From Micromonospora sp. Llam0 (lineage in GTDB: Bacteria > Actinomycetota > Actinomycetes > Mycobacteriales > Micromonosporaceae), in NCBI RefSeq assembly GCF_003751085.1, contig NZ_RJJY01000001.1:2356001-2420000 (forward strand): a stretch of 64,000 nucleotides of DNA, given 5' to 3'. The translations under genes were made by a program, and so were the position numbers. Shown piece by piece: positions 1 to 10,325 of this stretch (its first letter is position 1; each line of letters begins with the position of its first letter). The notes under the pieces are model-generated. The model saw nothing but the letters and a program-made list of their open reading frames with translations. It was not told the DNA's origin and did no database searches.

Positions 1-1
1 A

Positions 2-1045
2 ATCCAGGGGCAGTACGCGCAGGCCCTCGGCGTCTTGGGCGCGGCCACGGACATTCTGCGCCGGCCGCACGACTTCACCACCCCCGACCTGCCGGAGATC
101 CTGACCCGCACCGGAATGGCGCTGCGGGCGAGCGGACGACTTCCGGAAGCTTTCGCCGCGCTCGAAGAAGCGATCCAGTTGGGGCAAGCCAACCTCGGCC
201 AGGATCATCCCCGGTTGGCGGTCACCCTCAACGCCGCCGGTACGGTCCTGCGGGGTCTAGGTTCGCTTGGCAAGGCGCGGGACTACCACCTCCGAGCGCT
301 GACGATCCTGGAGCGCGCGCTCGGTGGGGATCACCCCGCCTGCGCGACGACGCTGAACAACCTCGGCAACGTGGAACGGCAGGCCGGCGACGCCGACGGC
401 GCAGTTCGAGCGCACGAGCGCGCTGTCGACATCCGGCGGGCCCATTTCGGGGTCAGCCACCCCGATGTCGCCACCTCGCTGAACAACCTGTCGAACGCGT
501 ACGCCGACGCAGGAAACTTCGCTGCTGCCCGCCGCTGCGCCGAACAGGCAGTCGAGATCGACACCGAGACTCTGGGCACCCGGCATCCTGCCCTGGCCGC
601 CGACCTGATCAACCACGGTGTGATCCTGCACGAACTGGGCAGGTCAGAGGAGGCGAGCCAGGTGCTGGAGCAGTCACTCGGCATCTACGAAAAGGCGTTC
701 GGTGCCGCCCACCCCGACGTTGCCGTGATCCTCAACGACCTCGCCGCCGTCCGCCAGGCGTTGGGCGAGCCGGAACAGGCAAACGATCTACTCGCCCGCG
801 CGGCTTCCATCCTGGATACGGGGACCGACACCGATCCCAACCTCGCTGCAGTGCTACACAACCTGAGCAGAGCATGCGCAGCGGCCGGCGACAGCGCCGG
901 CGCTCAGGATGCCCTCCGACGCAGCCAGGTCATCCGAGCCGAGCCGGCGGTCACCGACCCACCTGCCGGAGCCGGAGTGATCGACGCGTCCTGGCTGCTG
1001 CGGCTGGACAAGGATGTCGCCACCGCCGAGTTCGACCTGGAGTAG
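2..1045 (+). CDS. TPR-repeat protein, 5' end outside window
   Basis: The frame is open from base 2, so the true start lies upstream; the TTG at 35 is probably internal because the preceding residues (QGQYAQALGVL) already look like a TPR helix. The visible 347 residues are a run of about 42-residue tetratricopeptide repeats of the kinesin-light-chain type, with recurring motifs HPRLAVTLN, HPACATTLNNLG, HPDVATSLNNLS, HPALAADL and HPDVAVILNDLA. Such arrays are protein-interaction scaffolds. In actinomycetes they often form the C-terminal sensor of NB-ARC/STAND proteins, but no ATPase domain is visible here, so the overall role cannot be stated. The last 40 residues leave the repeat pattern. Confidence 0.85.
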   Translation: MQGQYAQALGVLGAATDILRRPHDFTTPDLPEILTRTGMALRASGRLPEAFAALEEAIQLGQANLGQDHPRLAVTLNAAGTVLRGLGSLGKARDYHLRALTILERALGGDHPACATTLNNLGNVERQAGDADGAVRAHERAVDIRRAHFGVSHPDVATSLNNLSNAYADAGNFAAARRCAEQAVEIDTETLGTRHPALAADLINHGVILHELGRSEEASQVLEQSLGIYEKAFGAAHPDVAVILNDLAAVRQALGEPEQANDLLARAASILDTGTDTDPNLAAVLHNLSRACAAAGDSAGAQDALRRSQVIRAEPAVTDPPAGAGVIDASWLLRLDKDVATAEFDLE

Positions 1046-1059
1046 ACCCGCCGGACGCC

Positions 1060-1446
1060 ATGCTCTCGCCGGAACCAGCCAGCAGGATGAGCCCCACGAG
1101 CTATGAGGAACTGCGTCGGCGGGTGGCTGATGAGGGCGGGGTCCTCGGTACGACTGCACAGGTGCTGCGGGACATCGAGGGCGCTGGGCGACTCGGCTCG
1201 ACCGTACGTGCCGAGATCAGTCAGAAGCTTGAAGCGTACGGACTGCGGCATCTTCCGGCTGATCTGCCCCAATACCAGGAGCAGGAGGTGGTCGTGTACC
1301 TGGCCTCTGGTCCTATAGCTGCCGTAGTCAACGCGGTTCTCAACCCCAGCAGGAGCACGGCCAAGGTGTTGCGCCAGCTTGCCGACAACAACGCGCAGGA
1401 GACGCTGGACAAGATCCGCCAGCTCGTCGGTCCACCGACCGAATAG
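1060..1446 (+). CDS. small conserved-looking protein of unknown function
   Basis: A 128-residue product begins 15 bp after the TPR gene, probably in the same transcript. A second in-frame ATG at 1087 (MSPTSYEELRRRV, 119 residues) sits behind AGCAGG and is about as likely as the start. I do not recognise the family. The N-terminal half (LRRRVADEGGVLGTTAQVL, then RLGSTVRAEISQKLEAYGL) is helical and could be a winged-helix fold; a segment HLPADLPQYQEQEVVVY leads to a helical C-terminus. There is no signal peptide. It ends 18 bp before the first CRISPR repeat but has no Cas-like feature. Confidence 0.6.
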   Translation: MLSPEPASRMSPTSYEELRRRVADEGGVLGTTAQVLRDIEGAGRLGSTVRAEISQKLEAYGLRHLPADLPQYQEQEVVVYLASGPIAAVVNAVLNPSRSTAKVLRQLADNNAQETLDKIRQLVGPPTE

Positions 1447-1464
1447 TCGACGGACACGTCCGGC

Positions 1465-2773
1465 GTTGTGATCCTCGCCGGACCCGGAGGTCCGGCGCAG
1501 CGCGCGCAGGATGAGCGCCTGGGGTGCGTAGTCGACGACGTGTTGCGATCCTCGCCGGACCCGGAGGTCCGGCGCAGCTCCGACACCACATCCGGATCGA
1601 CGCCGCCGATTTCGGAGTTGCGATCCTCGCCGGACCCGGAGGTCCGGCGCAGCGATCATCGGGTACGCGTACAAGTTCCGGACGCTGTCACAGTTGCGAT
1701 CCTCGCCGGACCCGGAGGTCCGGCGCAGCCGCAACGACGGCGGCGGCACGGTGGTCACGCCGACGCAGTTGCGATCCTCGCCGGACCCGGAGGTCCGGCG
1801 CAGCGGAGTGACGCCGTGAGCGACCTGATCACCTGGCTGCGGTTGCGATCCTCGCCGGACCCGGAGGTCCGGCGCAGCACTAGCGGAGTCCGGCCGCCGG
1901 ATGATCATCAATGCCGGTTGCGATCCTCGCCGGACCCGGAGGTCCGGCGCAGCGCTGGTCACCACGTCGATGCGACCCCCGTCGCCGACGCGTTGCGATC
2001 CTCGCCGGACCCGGAGGTCCGGCGCAGCGTCCACGGGCATCGTCGAAATCAGATCAGCGCGCAGACGTTGCGATCCTCGCCGGACCCGGAGGTCCGGCGC
2101 AGCTCGCAATGCACGTGCACGCCGTTGTAATGCTGATCTTGTTGCGATCCTCGCCGGACCCGGAGGTCCGGCGCAGCTACTGCGTGTTAATCCGGTAGCA
2201 CCGCGCAGAGATGTTGCGATCCTCGCCGGACCCGGAGGTCCGGCGCAGCGTGCCCGAGTAGGCGTCCCGGCCGATGTTCTTCGTGTCGTTGCGATCCTCG
2301 CCGGACCCGGAGGTCCGGCGCAGCCGACACCCCCTGACGGATCGCCGCCAGGATCGGCCCCCGTTGCGATCCTCGCCGGACCCGGAGGTCCGGCGCAGCA
2401 TCTGTGGTACACCCGGGCATCGGGCGGCGGCACCGACGTCGTTGCGATCCTCGCCGGACCCGGAGGTCCGGCGCAGCGCCGACCCTGGCCGGTACGCCGA
2501 TCGACCTGTCGCCGGCGTTGCGATCCTCGCCGGACCCGGAGGTCCGGCGCAGCGGCACCTTCCAACCGAGACAGGAGACAGAGATGCGGTTGCGATCCTC
2601 GCCGGACCCGGAGGTCCGGCGCAGCCCGATGTGATGATCATCGACGACCCGCACAAGGGCCGGTTGCGATCCTCACCGGACCCGGAGGTCCGGCGCAGCG
2701 CAGGTCAGGCACCGCGAGCACCGACGACACTGGGGCGTTGCGATCCTCGCCGGACCCGGAGGTCCGGCGCAGC
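1465..2773 (-). CRISPR. CRISPR array, left segment (18 repeats)
   Basis: Eighteen 37-bp repeats start at 1465, 1542, 1617 and so on to 2737, with 17 spacers of about 35 to 41 bp. On the plus strand each begins GTTGCGATCCTC and holds a 9-bp perfect stem (arms CGCCGGACC and GGTCCGGCG around a CGGA loop), ending in GCAGC. The first copy (1465) reads GTTGTGAT instead of GTTGCGAT, and the copy at 2663 has TCACC for TCGCC. A decayed terminal repeat at this side, and a minus-strand 3' end ATCGCAAC resembling a crRNA handle, suggest this is the old distal end of a leftward transcript. No cas genes adjoin. Confidence 0.97.
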
Positions 2774-2787
2774 TACTGGGCGAGGTG

Positions 2788-3041
2788 AATGTCAAACGCC
2801 CCCGTTACCTTTTTGATCGTCCCCAGCCGGGGACGGCTCGGTCGCCCGGCTCGGTATGACTGAATGCCCCTGTCGTACGCATGATCCGGGGGGTGTTGTC
2901 GCCGGGCCGGGTGGCGTCGGCGGACCGCTGATAGGGACCCGGCCACCCCGTCGCGGGGTAGGTCTCTCCGTAACGTGGATGCCGGCAGTCCGGCGCCGTG
3001 ACCAGCGGCCGAGCCAGGCCATCGCCGTGAGGAGGCAAGCT
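2788..3041 (+). ncRNA. candidate IS110 bridge-RNA region
   Basis: This non-coding stretch lies between the left IS edge and the transposase start. It contains GC-rich hairpins, for example CGTCCCC (2818-2824) pairing with GGGGACG (2829-2835), and CCCCG-TCG-CGGGG near 2953. IS110-group elements are known to express a structured bridge RNA from this position, with loops pairing to donor and target DNA. The motif ATAGGGAC occurs both here (about 2931) and beside the right end (about 4255), as expected if part of the RNA matches the element end. The call rests on position and structure only. Confidence 0.4.
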
Positions 3042-4247
3042 GTGCACGACGGGTTCGGCGTCTTCATCGGACTCGACGTCGGTAAGGAAGGACACCACGC
3101 GGTCGCGTTGAACCGCGAGGGCAAGAGGCTGCACGACGCGACCCTGCCCAACACCGAAGCCGGGCTGCGGAAACTGTTCGACAAACTCGCCCGGCACGGC
3201 CGGATCCTGGCCGTGGTCGACCAGCCCGCCTCGATCGGCGCGCTGCCGGTCGCGGTCGCCCGCGCCTGCGGCCACCAGGTGGCCTACCTGCCCGGGCTGG
3301 TCATGCGCCGGCTGGCCGACCTGCACCCCGGGACAGCGAAGACCGACGCCCGCGACGCGTACGTCATCGCCGACGCCGCCCGTACCCTGCCTCACACCCT
3401 GCGTCGGGTCGACACCGGCGATGAGGCCCTGGCAGAGCTGGAGGTGATGGTCGGCTATGACGACGACCTCGCCGGCGAGGTCACCCGCGTGGGCAACCGC
3501 ATCCGGGGCCTGCTCACCCAGATCCACCCACCCCTGGAACGTGTTCTGGGACCGAAACTGCAGCACCCCGCCGTCCTGGAGGCCATCTCGCGGTGCGGCG
3601 GACCCACCGGACTCCGCAGGGCCGGACGGGCGAAACTCACCGAGATCGTCAAGGCCCGCGCGCCACGCATGGGTGCCCGCCTGGTCGAACAGATCTTCAC
3701 CGCGCTCGATGCGCAGACCGTCGTGGTCCCCGGCACCACAGCCGCCGAAACCGTCCTTCCCCGACTCGCCGACAGCCTGCGTGACCTGCTGCGACAACGC
3801 GACCAGGTCGCCGAACAGGTCGAGGGGATGCTTGATGCGCACCCTCTCGCCCCGGTCCTGACCTCGATGCCCGGCATCGGCGTCAGGACCGCGGCCCGCA
3901 TCCTGCTCGAAGTCGGCGACGGCAGCTCGTTCCCCACTCCCGGGCACCTGGCCGCCTACGCCGGCCTGGCTCCGGTCACCCGCCGCTCCGGCACCAGCAT
4001 CCGTGGTGAACACCCGCCCAAGGGCGGCAACAAGCAGCTGAAACGCGCGTTCTTCCTGTCCGCGTTCGCCGCTCTCGCCGACCCGCTCAGCCGCGCCTAC
4101 TACGACCGCAAACGCGCTGAGGGCAAGAAGCACAACGCCGCCCTCATCTGCCTCGCCCGCCGCCGCGTCGACGTCCTCCACGCCATGCTCCGCACCCAAC
4201 GGCCATACCAGCCCACACCGGCGGACGAACCCCGCCTCGCCGCTTGA
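3042..4247 (+). CDS. IS110-family transposase
   Basis: A 401-residue recombinase. The GTG at 3042 is chosen because GAGGAGG lies 6 bp upstream. The N-terminal RuvC-like DEDD domain shows GLDVGKEG (first Asp at about residue 12), VVDQPASIGAL at the second acidic position (Asp for the usual Glu) and KTDARDAYV. The C-terminal Transposase_20 domain has SMPGIGVRTAARIL, LAAYAGLAPVTRRSGTS with the presumed catalytic Ser, and GNKQLKRAFF. The gene is full length and intact, so the element may still be active. Confidence 0.95.
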   Translation: MHDGFGVFIGLDVGKEGHHAVALNREGKRLHDATLPNTEAGLRKLFDKLARHGRILAVVDQPASIGALPVAVARACGHQVAYLPGLVMRRLADLHPGTAKTDARDAYVIADAARTLPHTLRRVDTGDEALAELEVMVGYDDDLAGEVTRVGNRIRGLLTQIHPPLERVLGPKLQHPAVLEAISRCGGPTGLRRAGRAKLTEIVKARAPRMGARLVEQIFTALDAQTVVVPGTTAAETVLPRLADSLRDLLRQRDQVAEQVEGMLDAHPLAPVLTSMPGIGVRTAARILLEVGDGSSFPTPGHLAAYAGLAPVTRRSGTSIRGEHPPKGGNKQLKRAFFLSAFAALADPLSRAYYDRKRAEGKKHNAALICLARRRVDVLHAMLRTQRPYQPTPADEPRLAA

Positions 4248-4272
4248 CACAACCCATAGGGACACCCGTCTG

Positions 4273-7200
4273 GTTGCGATCCTCGCCGGACCCGGAGGTC
4301 CGGCGCAGCCCGTCAGCCCGTACCCGGGCGCTGTCGTGGGCTCGTTGCGATCCTCGCCGGACCCGGAGGTCCGGCGCAGCGCGGCTCCGACTCCGCAGCC
4401 CTAGCCGCGCCACCAGTTGCGATCCTCGCCGGACCCGGAGGTCCGGCGCAGCCCACGCTGCATCGCCTGCCACGTCAGCCGCGCCTCAGCGTTGCGATCC
4501 TCGCCGGACCCGGAGGTCCGGCGCAGCCACCAAGGCCTACCGGCAAGCCGCCGACCCCGACGACGTTGCGATCCTCGCCGGACCCGGAGGTCCGGCGCAG
4601 CGCGTACCAGCGGGCCACCGAGCAGCTTGCGTTCCAGATGTTGCGATCCTCGCCGGACCCGGAGGTCCGGCGCAGCCACGTCAGAGTGCCCACGACATCA
4701 GATAGGGCACCTCGCGTTGCGATCCTCGCCGGACCCGGAGGTCCGGCGCAGCGACCGTCGGAGCGGAAGCGCGTGCCTTCGCCGCGCTCGTTGCGATCCT
4801 CGCCGGACCCGGAGGTCCGGCGCAGCATCTGTGGTACACCCGGGCATCGGGCGGCGGCACCGACGTCGTTGCGATCCTCGCCGGACCCGGAGGTCCGGCG
4901 CAGCCCGGTGGACGGTAGGGCAGCACCGTGCTGCCCCGGGTTGCGATCCTCGCCGGACCCGGAGGTCCGGCGCAGCCACCTACTACCGGTGCCGCTGCGA
5001 CAGGTGCAGGGCTGCGTTGCGATCCTCGCCGGACCCGGAGGTCCGGCGCAGCAATCTGCCGGACGCCGCGCGCCGGGCGGCCGACATCGTGTTGCGATCC
5101 TCGCCGGACCCGGAGGTCCGGCGCAGCCGCCACCACCTGACCAGCACCACGGGGGAACGATGACGTTGCGATCCTCGCCGGACCCGGAGGTCCGGCGCAG
5201 CAATATGAATCTGACCACCACTCCGACGGCTGTTTCTGGTTGCGATCCTCGCCGGACCCGGAGGTCCGGCGCAGCTCTCTGCTCCTTTGGGTTGGGGGAA
5301 CACCTGCTGCTGTGTTGCGATCCTCGCCGGACCCGGAGGTCCGGCGCAGCCCTCCGGCGGTGACGTCGACTGGCGGGCCACCGCAGTGGTTGCGATCCTC
5401 GCCGGACCCGGAGGTCCGGCGCAGCCAGCGCCGATCAGCGCCAGTGTTCGCCACCATGGCGTTGCGATCCTCGCCGGACCCGGAGGTCCGGCGCAGCGCG
5501 GGTCAGTTGCCCTTGATCACCGCTGGTGGTCAACTGTTGCGATCCTCGCCGGACCCGGAGGTCCGGCGCAGCGTCGGGCTGCAGGTCCAAGAGCCGCGCC
5601 ATTCCTGCCTGTTGCGATCCTCGCCGGACCCGGAGGTCCGGCGCAGCACGGCACCGCCCGCGCCTGGCGGCAGCGGATGCAGGTTGCGATCCTCGCCGGA
5701 CCCGGAGGTCCGGCGCAGCTGGCACGGCCTGGCCCGACAGGTCGACGACGGCATCCGCGTTGCGATCCTCGCCGGACCCGGAGGTCCGGCGCAGCCTGGC
5801 GGCATGCCCAAGGACTCGGCGACGGAGCCGCCGTTGCGATCCTCGCCGGACCCGGAGGTCCGGCGCAGCGGTGCGACCGGAGGGCGTTCATGATGGCGAT
5901 GCCGTCGTTGCGATCCTCGCCGGACCCGGAGGTCCGGCGCAGCGTGGTGGTGGATCGCGTCGCCCGTCGCCACGACCGGTTGCGATCCTCGCCGGACCCG
6001 GAGGTCCGGCGCAGCGGCCCCCACGACGCCTCGATCCTGTAGTCGACCTGCGCGTTGCGATCCTCGCCGGACCCGGAGGTCCGGCGCAGCTCATCAAGTA
6101 CTGGGATCAAATCGTTGAGTGGACTAAGTTGCGATCCTCGCCGGACCCGGAGGTCCGGCGCAGCGCCTCGTGCCAGGGATGTTCCGAGTCGGCCGGGATG
6201 CCGTTGCGATCCTCGCCGGACCCGGAGGTCCGGCGCAGCCGCCCTCGGTAAGGCCCGAGAAGACGCCAAGCGCGAGTTGCGATCCTCGCCGGACCCGGAG
6301 GTCCGGCGCAGCAGCGGCGGCGACCAGGCGGTCCGCGACATCCGCCGGGTTGCGATCCTCGCCGGACCCGGAGGTCCGGCGCAGCCGGTTCGGGCATCGG
6401 CGATCCTCGGATCTTCGCCAACGCGTTGCGATCCTCACCGGACCCGGAGGTCCGGCGCAGCCACGATGCTGGGTAGGCCGTCTTGGTGGAGCTGCACGCG
6501 GTTGCGATCCTCGCCGGACCCGGAGGTCCGGCGCAGCACGTCGACCGGCGTCACGAGCGCGGGCACGGGCCTGTTGCGATCCTCGCCGGACCCGGAGGTC
6601 CGGCGCAGCACCGGCGCGGCAGCACGCCGGTCCGGCTTCACCATCGGCGTTGCGATCCTCGCCGGACCCGGAGGTCCGGCGCAGCGCTCCGATCAGGTCT
6701 GCGAGGCGTAGACGGTCGCGATGTTGCGATCCTCGCCGGACCCGGAGGTCCGGCGCAGCCTTCAACCCGGCGCACTCAGACCACCGCAGCCCGGTTGCGA
6801 TCCTCGCCGGACCCGGAGGTCCGGCGCAGCTGCGGCCGACCACTGACGAGAGGAACCACTGTGCAGTTGCGATCCTCGCCGGACCCGGAGGTCCGGCGCA
6901 GCAGCTTTCGATCACTGACCAATGGTCCACCGAAAGCAGTTGCGATCCTCGCCGGACCCGGAGGTCCGGCGCAGCCCGCGTCCATCCGGGCGACGTCGAT
7001 GACCAGCTCGACCGAGTTGCGATCCTCGCCGGACCCGGAGGTCCGGCGCAGCACCCGCGTGGCCGAGCGGTACGCGGAGATGTTCAAAGGGGTTGCGATC
7101 CTCGCCGGACCCGGAGGTCCGGCGCAGCATGTCCCGGATATCGCAGGGGTAGGGGTAGGGGTTGCGATCCTCGCCGGACCCGGAGGTCCGGCGCAGCGGC

Positions 7201-10200
7201 CCGCCGCCGTCGACGGGCACCTGCCAAGAAGGCAGGGTTGCGATCCTCGCCGGACCCGGAGGTCCGGCGCAGCCGGGGCGGCGCCGCGCCGGTCCGGCTT
7301 CACGATCGGCGTTGCGATCCTCGCCGGACCCGGAGGTCCGGCGCAGCCGGCCGAGGAGCTGGGCATGGTGGTCCCGTTGACCGACCACGTTGCGATCCTC
7401 GCCGGACCCGGAGGTCCGGCGCAGCAGCGCTGCGCGGCCAGATCGACGAGGTGCTGTGCGGGCGTTGCGATCCTCGCCGGACCCGGAGGTCCGGCGCAGC
7501 GACACGGTTCATAATGTTTGCTTCTCCTTCGGGAGGGTTGCGATCCTCGCCGGACCCGGAGGTCCGGCGCAGCCGCCCCTCCTACGATTCGTCGCCCGCG
7601 CCGTCCTGGTTGTTGCGATCCTCGCCGGACCCGGAGGTCCGGCGCAGCCCTGTGTTTCGAACTCGGCTGGCCGGTGCCGCCGTCCGTTGCGATCCTCGCC
7701 GGACCCGGAGGTCCGGCGCAGCCTGCGGGCGCTGCGCGAGCAGGCTGGCCTGTCACTGCGGGTTGCGATCCTCGCCGGACCCGGAGGTCCGGCGCAGCCG
7801 CCCCGATCTCCAGGACAACCGGGTTCAGGTGCTGATGTTGCGATCCTCGCCGGACCCGGAGGTCCGGCGCAGCCAGGGCGACGTCGACGCCGACGCCCTG
7901 CACGAAGGTCCGTTGCGATCCTCGCCGGACCCGGAGGTCCGGCGCAGCGCCCTGCGGCAGTTGCCGACCGCCAGCGATCTGGTCGGCGTTGCGATCCTCG
8001 CCGGACCCGGAGGTCCGGCGCAGCTCTGCAGCTGTGGGGCAGCGCGGCGGCTGCCGCCCGTTGCGATCCTCGCCGGACCCGGAGGTCCGGCGCAGCCGCT
8101 GTGCAACTGGGTGCGCCGCGCAGGCGGTGGAAACGTTGCGATCCTCGCCGGACCCGGAGGTCCGGCGCAGCCGTCTCCGTTGCTCTGGGCTGGCTTGTCG
8201 CCGCCAACCGGTTGCGATCCTCGCCGGACCCGGAGGTCCGGCGCAGCACAACCCACCCACCACGCCCGAGGAGGCCACCCCAGCATGTTGCGATCCTCGC
8301 CGGACCCGGAGGTCCGGCGCAGCCACCTGCTGCAGGTGTCGTCGCCGCTCGCACCGCACGAGGTTGCGATCCTCGCCGGACCCGGAGGTCCGGCGCAGCA
8401 CGCGTAGCAGCTCGGCGCGCAGGGTTTCCGGGATGAGGTTGCGATCCTCGCCGGACCCGGAGGTCCGGCGCAGCCCACCGGTCAGCCCGGGGCACGGTGA
8501 GCTGCGCAGCGTTGCGATCCTCGCCGGACCCGGAGGTCCGGCGCAGCGGAGGCGCTGATGCAGTGCGGCAACCGCTTCCCCGTTGCGATCCTCGCCGGAC
8601 CCGGAGGTCCGGCGCAGCCTACTACGCCATCTGGACCGCGACCGACGGCGACGACCAAGTTGCGATCCTCGCCGGACCCGGAGGTCCGGCGCAGCTGAGT
8701 CGATGAACCTGCGCCACGACGACGGACGCACGGCGTTGCGATCCTCGCCGGACCCGGAGGTCCGGCGCAGCAGAGCGCGGTTCCAGCCATCCTGCGCGCG
8801 CGCCGCTGGTTGCGATCCTCGCCGGACCCGGAGGTCCGGCGCAGCCGTCCTCGTCGAGGCCCAACTGCTTGGCGTGCTCCACGTTGCGATCCTCGCCGGA
8901 CCCGGAGGTCCGGCGCAGCTCGAATGTGCGCTGCAAGTAACGACTGAGGCTCACTCGTTGCGATCCTCGCCGGACCCGGAGGTCCGGCGCAGCCGGGGTC
9001 GCCGGCATGGAATAGCACCCGCTGGTTGAAGTTGCGATCCTCGCCGGACCCGGAGGTCCGGCGCAGCGGGTTGTCGCGGTTGTGTCGGCGGTCGAGAGCG
9101 TGCGCGTTGCGATCCTCGCCGGACCCGGAGGTCCGGCGCAGCGTCGGAGTCCTCTCATCGCTGGTCACCCCTGACCCGAGTTGCGATCCTCGCCGGACCC
9201 GGAGGTCCGGCGCAGCGGATGTGGCCGGGGTTGAGGGGCCGCCGGACCGCAACGTTGCGATCCTCGCCGGACCCGGAGGTCCGGCGCAGCAACGATCCGG
9301 AGTTGCTGCGGGCCGCCTTGGTGGATGTTGCGATCCTCGCCGGACCCGGAGGTCCGGCGCAGCGACTGCCGCACCGCCGCACTGGCGGTATCCGCGACGT
9401 TGCGATCCTCGCCGGACCCGGAGGTCCGGCGCAGCTCGGCGCGCACATCCAAACCGGTGACCAGGTCCCAGCGGTTGCGATCCTCGCCGGACCCGGAGGT
9501 CCGGCGCAGCCGACAGTTGCAACCCGTCGATTAGGCACGTCGCGGCCGTTGCGATCCTCGCCGGACCCGGAGGTCCGGCGCAGCGACGGGACTCGAACCC
9601 GCAACCCGCCCATTAACAGTGGTTGCGATCCTCGCCGGACCCGGAGGTCCGGCGCAGCGGTCGATCGCCACCATCACGACCTACAACACCAAGGTTGCGA
9701 TCCTCGCCGGACCCGGAGGTCCGGCGCAGCTGGTGTTCCAACAACCAAAACACTACTCTCCCCGTTGTTGCGATCCTCGCCGGACCCGGAGGTCCGGCGC
9801 AGCCAACATCAGCACGTATCTAGTCACCGGCGTTGAACCGTTGCGATCCTCGCCGGACCCGGAGGTCCGGCGCAGCGACGGCGGCCAACTCACCCCGCGC
9901 GGTGCCGCGTACATGTTGCGATCCTCGCCGGACCCGGAGGTCCGGCGCAGCAGATCGACGCCGTGTTCGTCGGCGGCAGCACCGAATGGTTGCGATCCTC
10001 GCCGGACCCGGAGGTCCGGCGCAGCCTGCAACAACACTGGACGTTGCCCCAGATGCTCGTCCGGTTGCGATCCTCGCCGGACCCGGAGGTCCGGCGCAGC
10101 GACATAACCGTCTCGGGTCTACTCGGGTCCGGTTCGGCGTTGCGATCCTCGCCGGACCCGGAGGTCCGGCGCAGCACTCCCGTGGCCGTACCGCAGGTGT

Positions 10201-10325
10201 CCGCACCCGCCTGGTTGCGATCCTCGCCGGACCCGGAGGTCCGGCGCAGCGCCGAACCGATGAGCCTCGACTGGAACGAACTCCAGCAGTTGCGATCCTC
10301 GCCGGACCCGGAGGTCCGGCGCAGC
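4273..10325 (-). CRISPR. CRISPR array, right segment (82 repeats)
   Basis: Eighty-two further copies of the same 37-bp repeat, at 4273, 4344, 4416 and on to 10289, period about 74 bp, with 81 intact spacers. Nearly all copies are identical; the one at 6425 carries TCACC for TCGCC, as at 2663. The final repeat (10289-10325) is perfect and abuts a less GC-rich tract, so this is taken as the leader-proximal, younger end with transcription leftward. The spacer at 4827-4867 is identical to that at 2400-2440, and that at 9585-9621 matches the 3' half of a tRNA-Asn. Long ORFs across the array are repeat translations, not genes. Confidence 0.98.

Larger units (their letters stand above)
2774..4272 (+). 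mobile_element. IS110-family insertion sequence inside a CRISPR spacer
   Basis: The interval between repeats 18 and 19 is 1.5 kb instead of about 38 bp, and holds a complete IS110-type transposase gene. IS110 elements lack long terminal inverted repeats, so exact ends cannot be read. Part of each edge must be the split spacer, roughly 2774-2787 and a few bases before 4273. About 270 bp of non-coding DNA precedes the gene and only about 25 bp follows it, the layout of IS110-group elements whose guide (bridge) RNA is encoded upstream of the transposase. Confidence 0.9.

Noticed and set aside
904..2565. Long minus-strand frame (553 codons), and similar frames across 4400-10500 on both strands, up to 745 codons
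   Set aside because: They are translations of the CRISPR repeat (recurring APDLRVRRGSQ, AGPPGPARIAT, LRSSPDPEVRRS), open only because the repeat has no stop codons.
2805..4265. Minus-strand frame of 486 codons opposite the IS110 transposase
   Set aside because: Antisense shadow of a clear transposase gene in high-GC DNA; no domain or ribosome site.
1465..10325. Firm assignment of the CRISPR array to type III
   Set aside because: Only the repeat end resembles type III handles; without cas genes or crRNA the type stays open.
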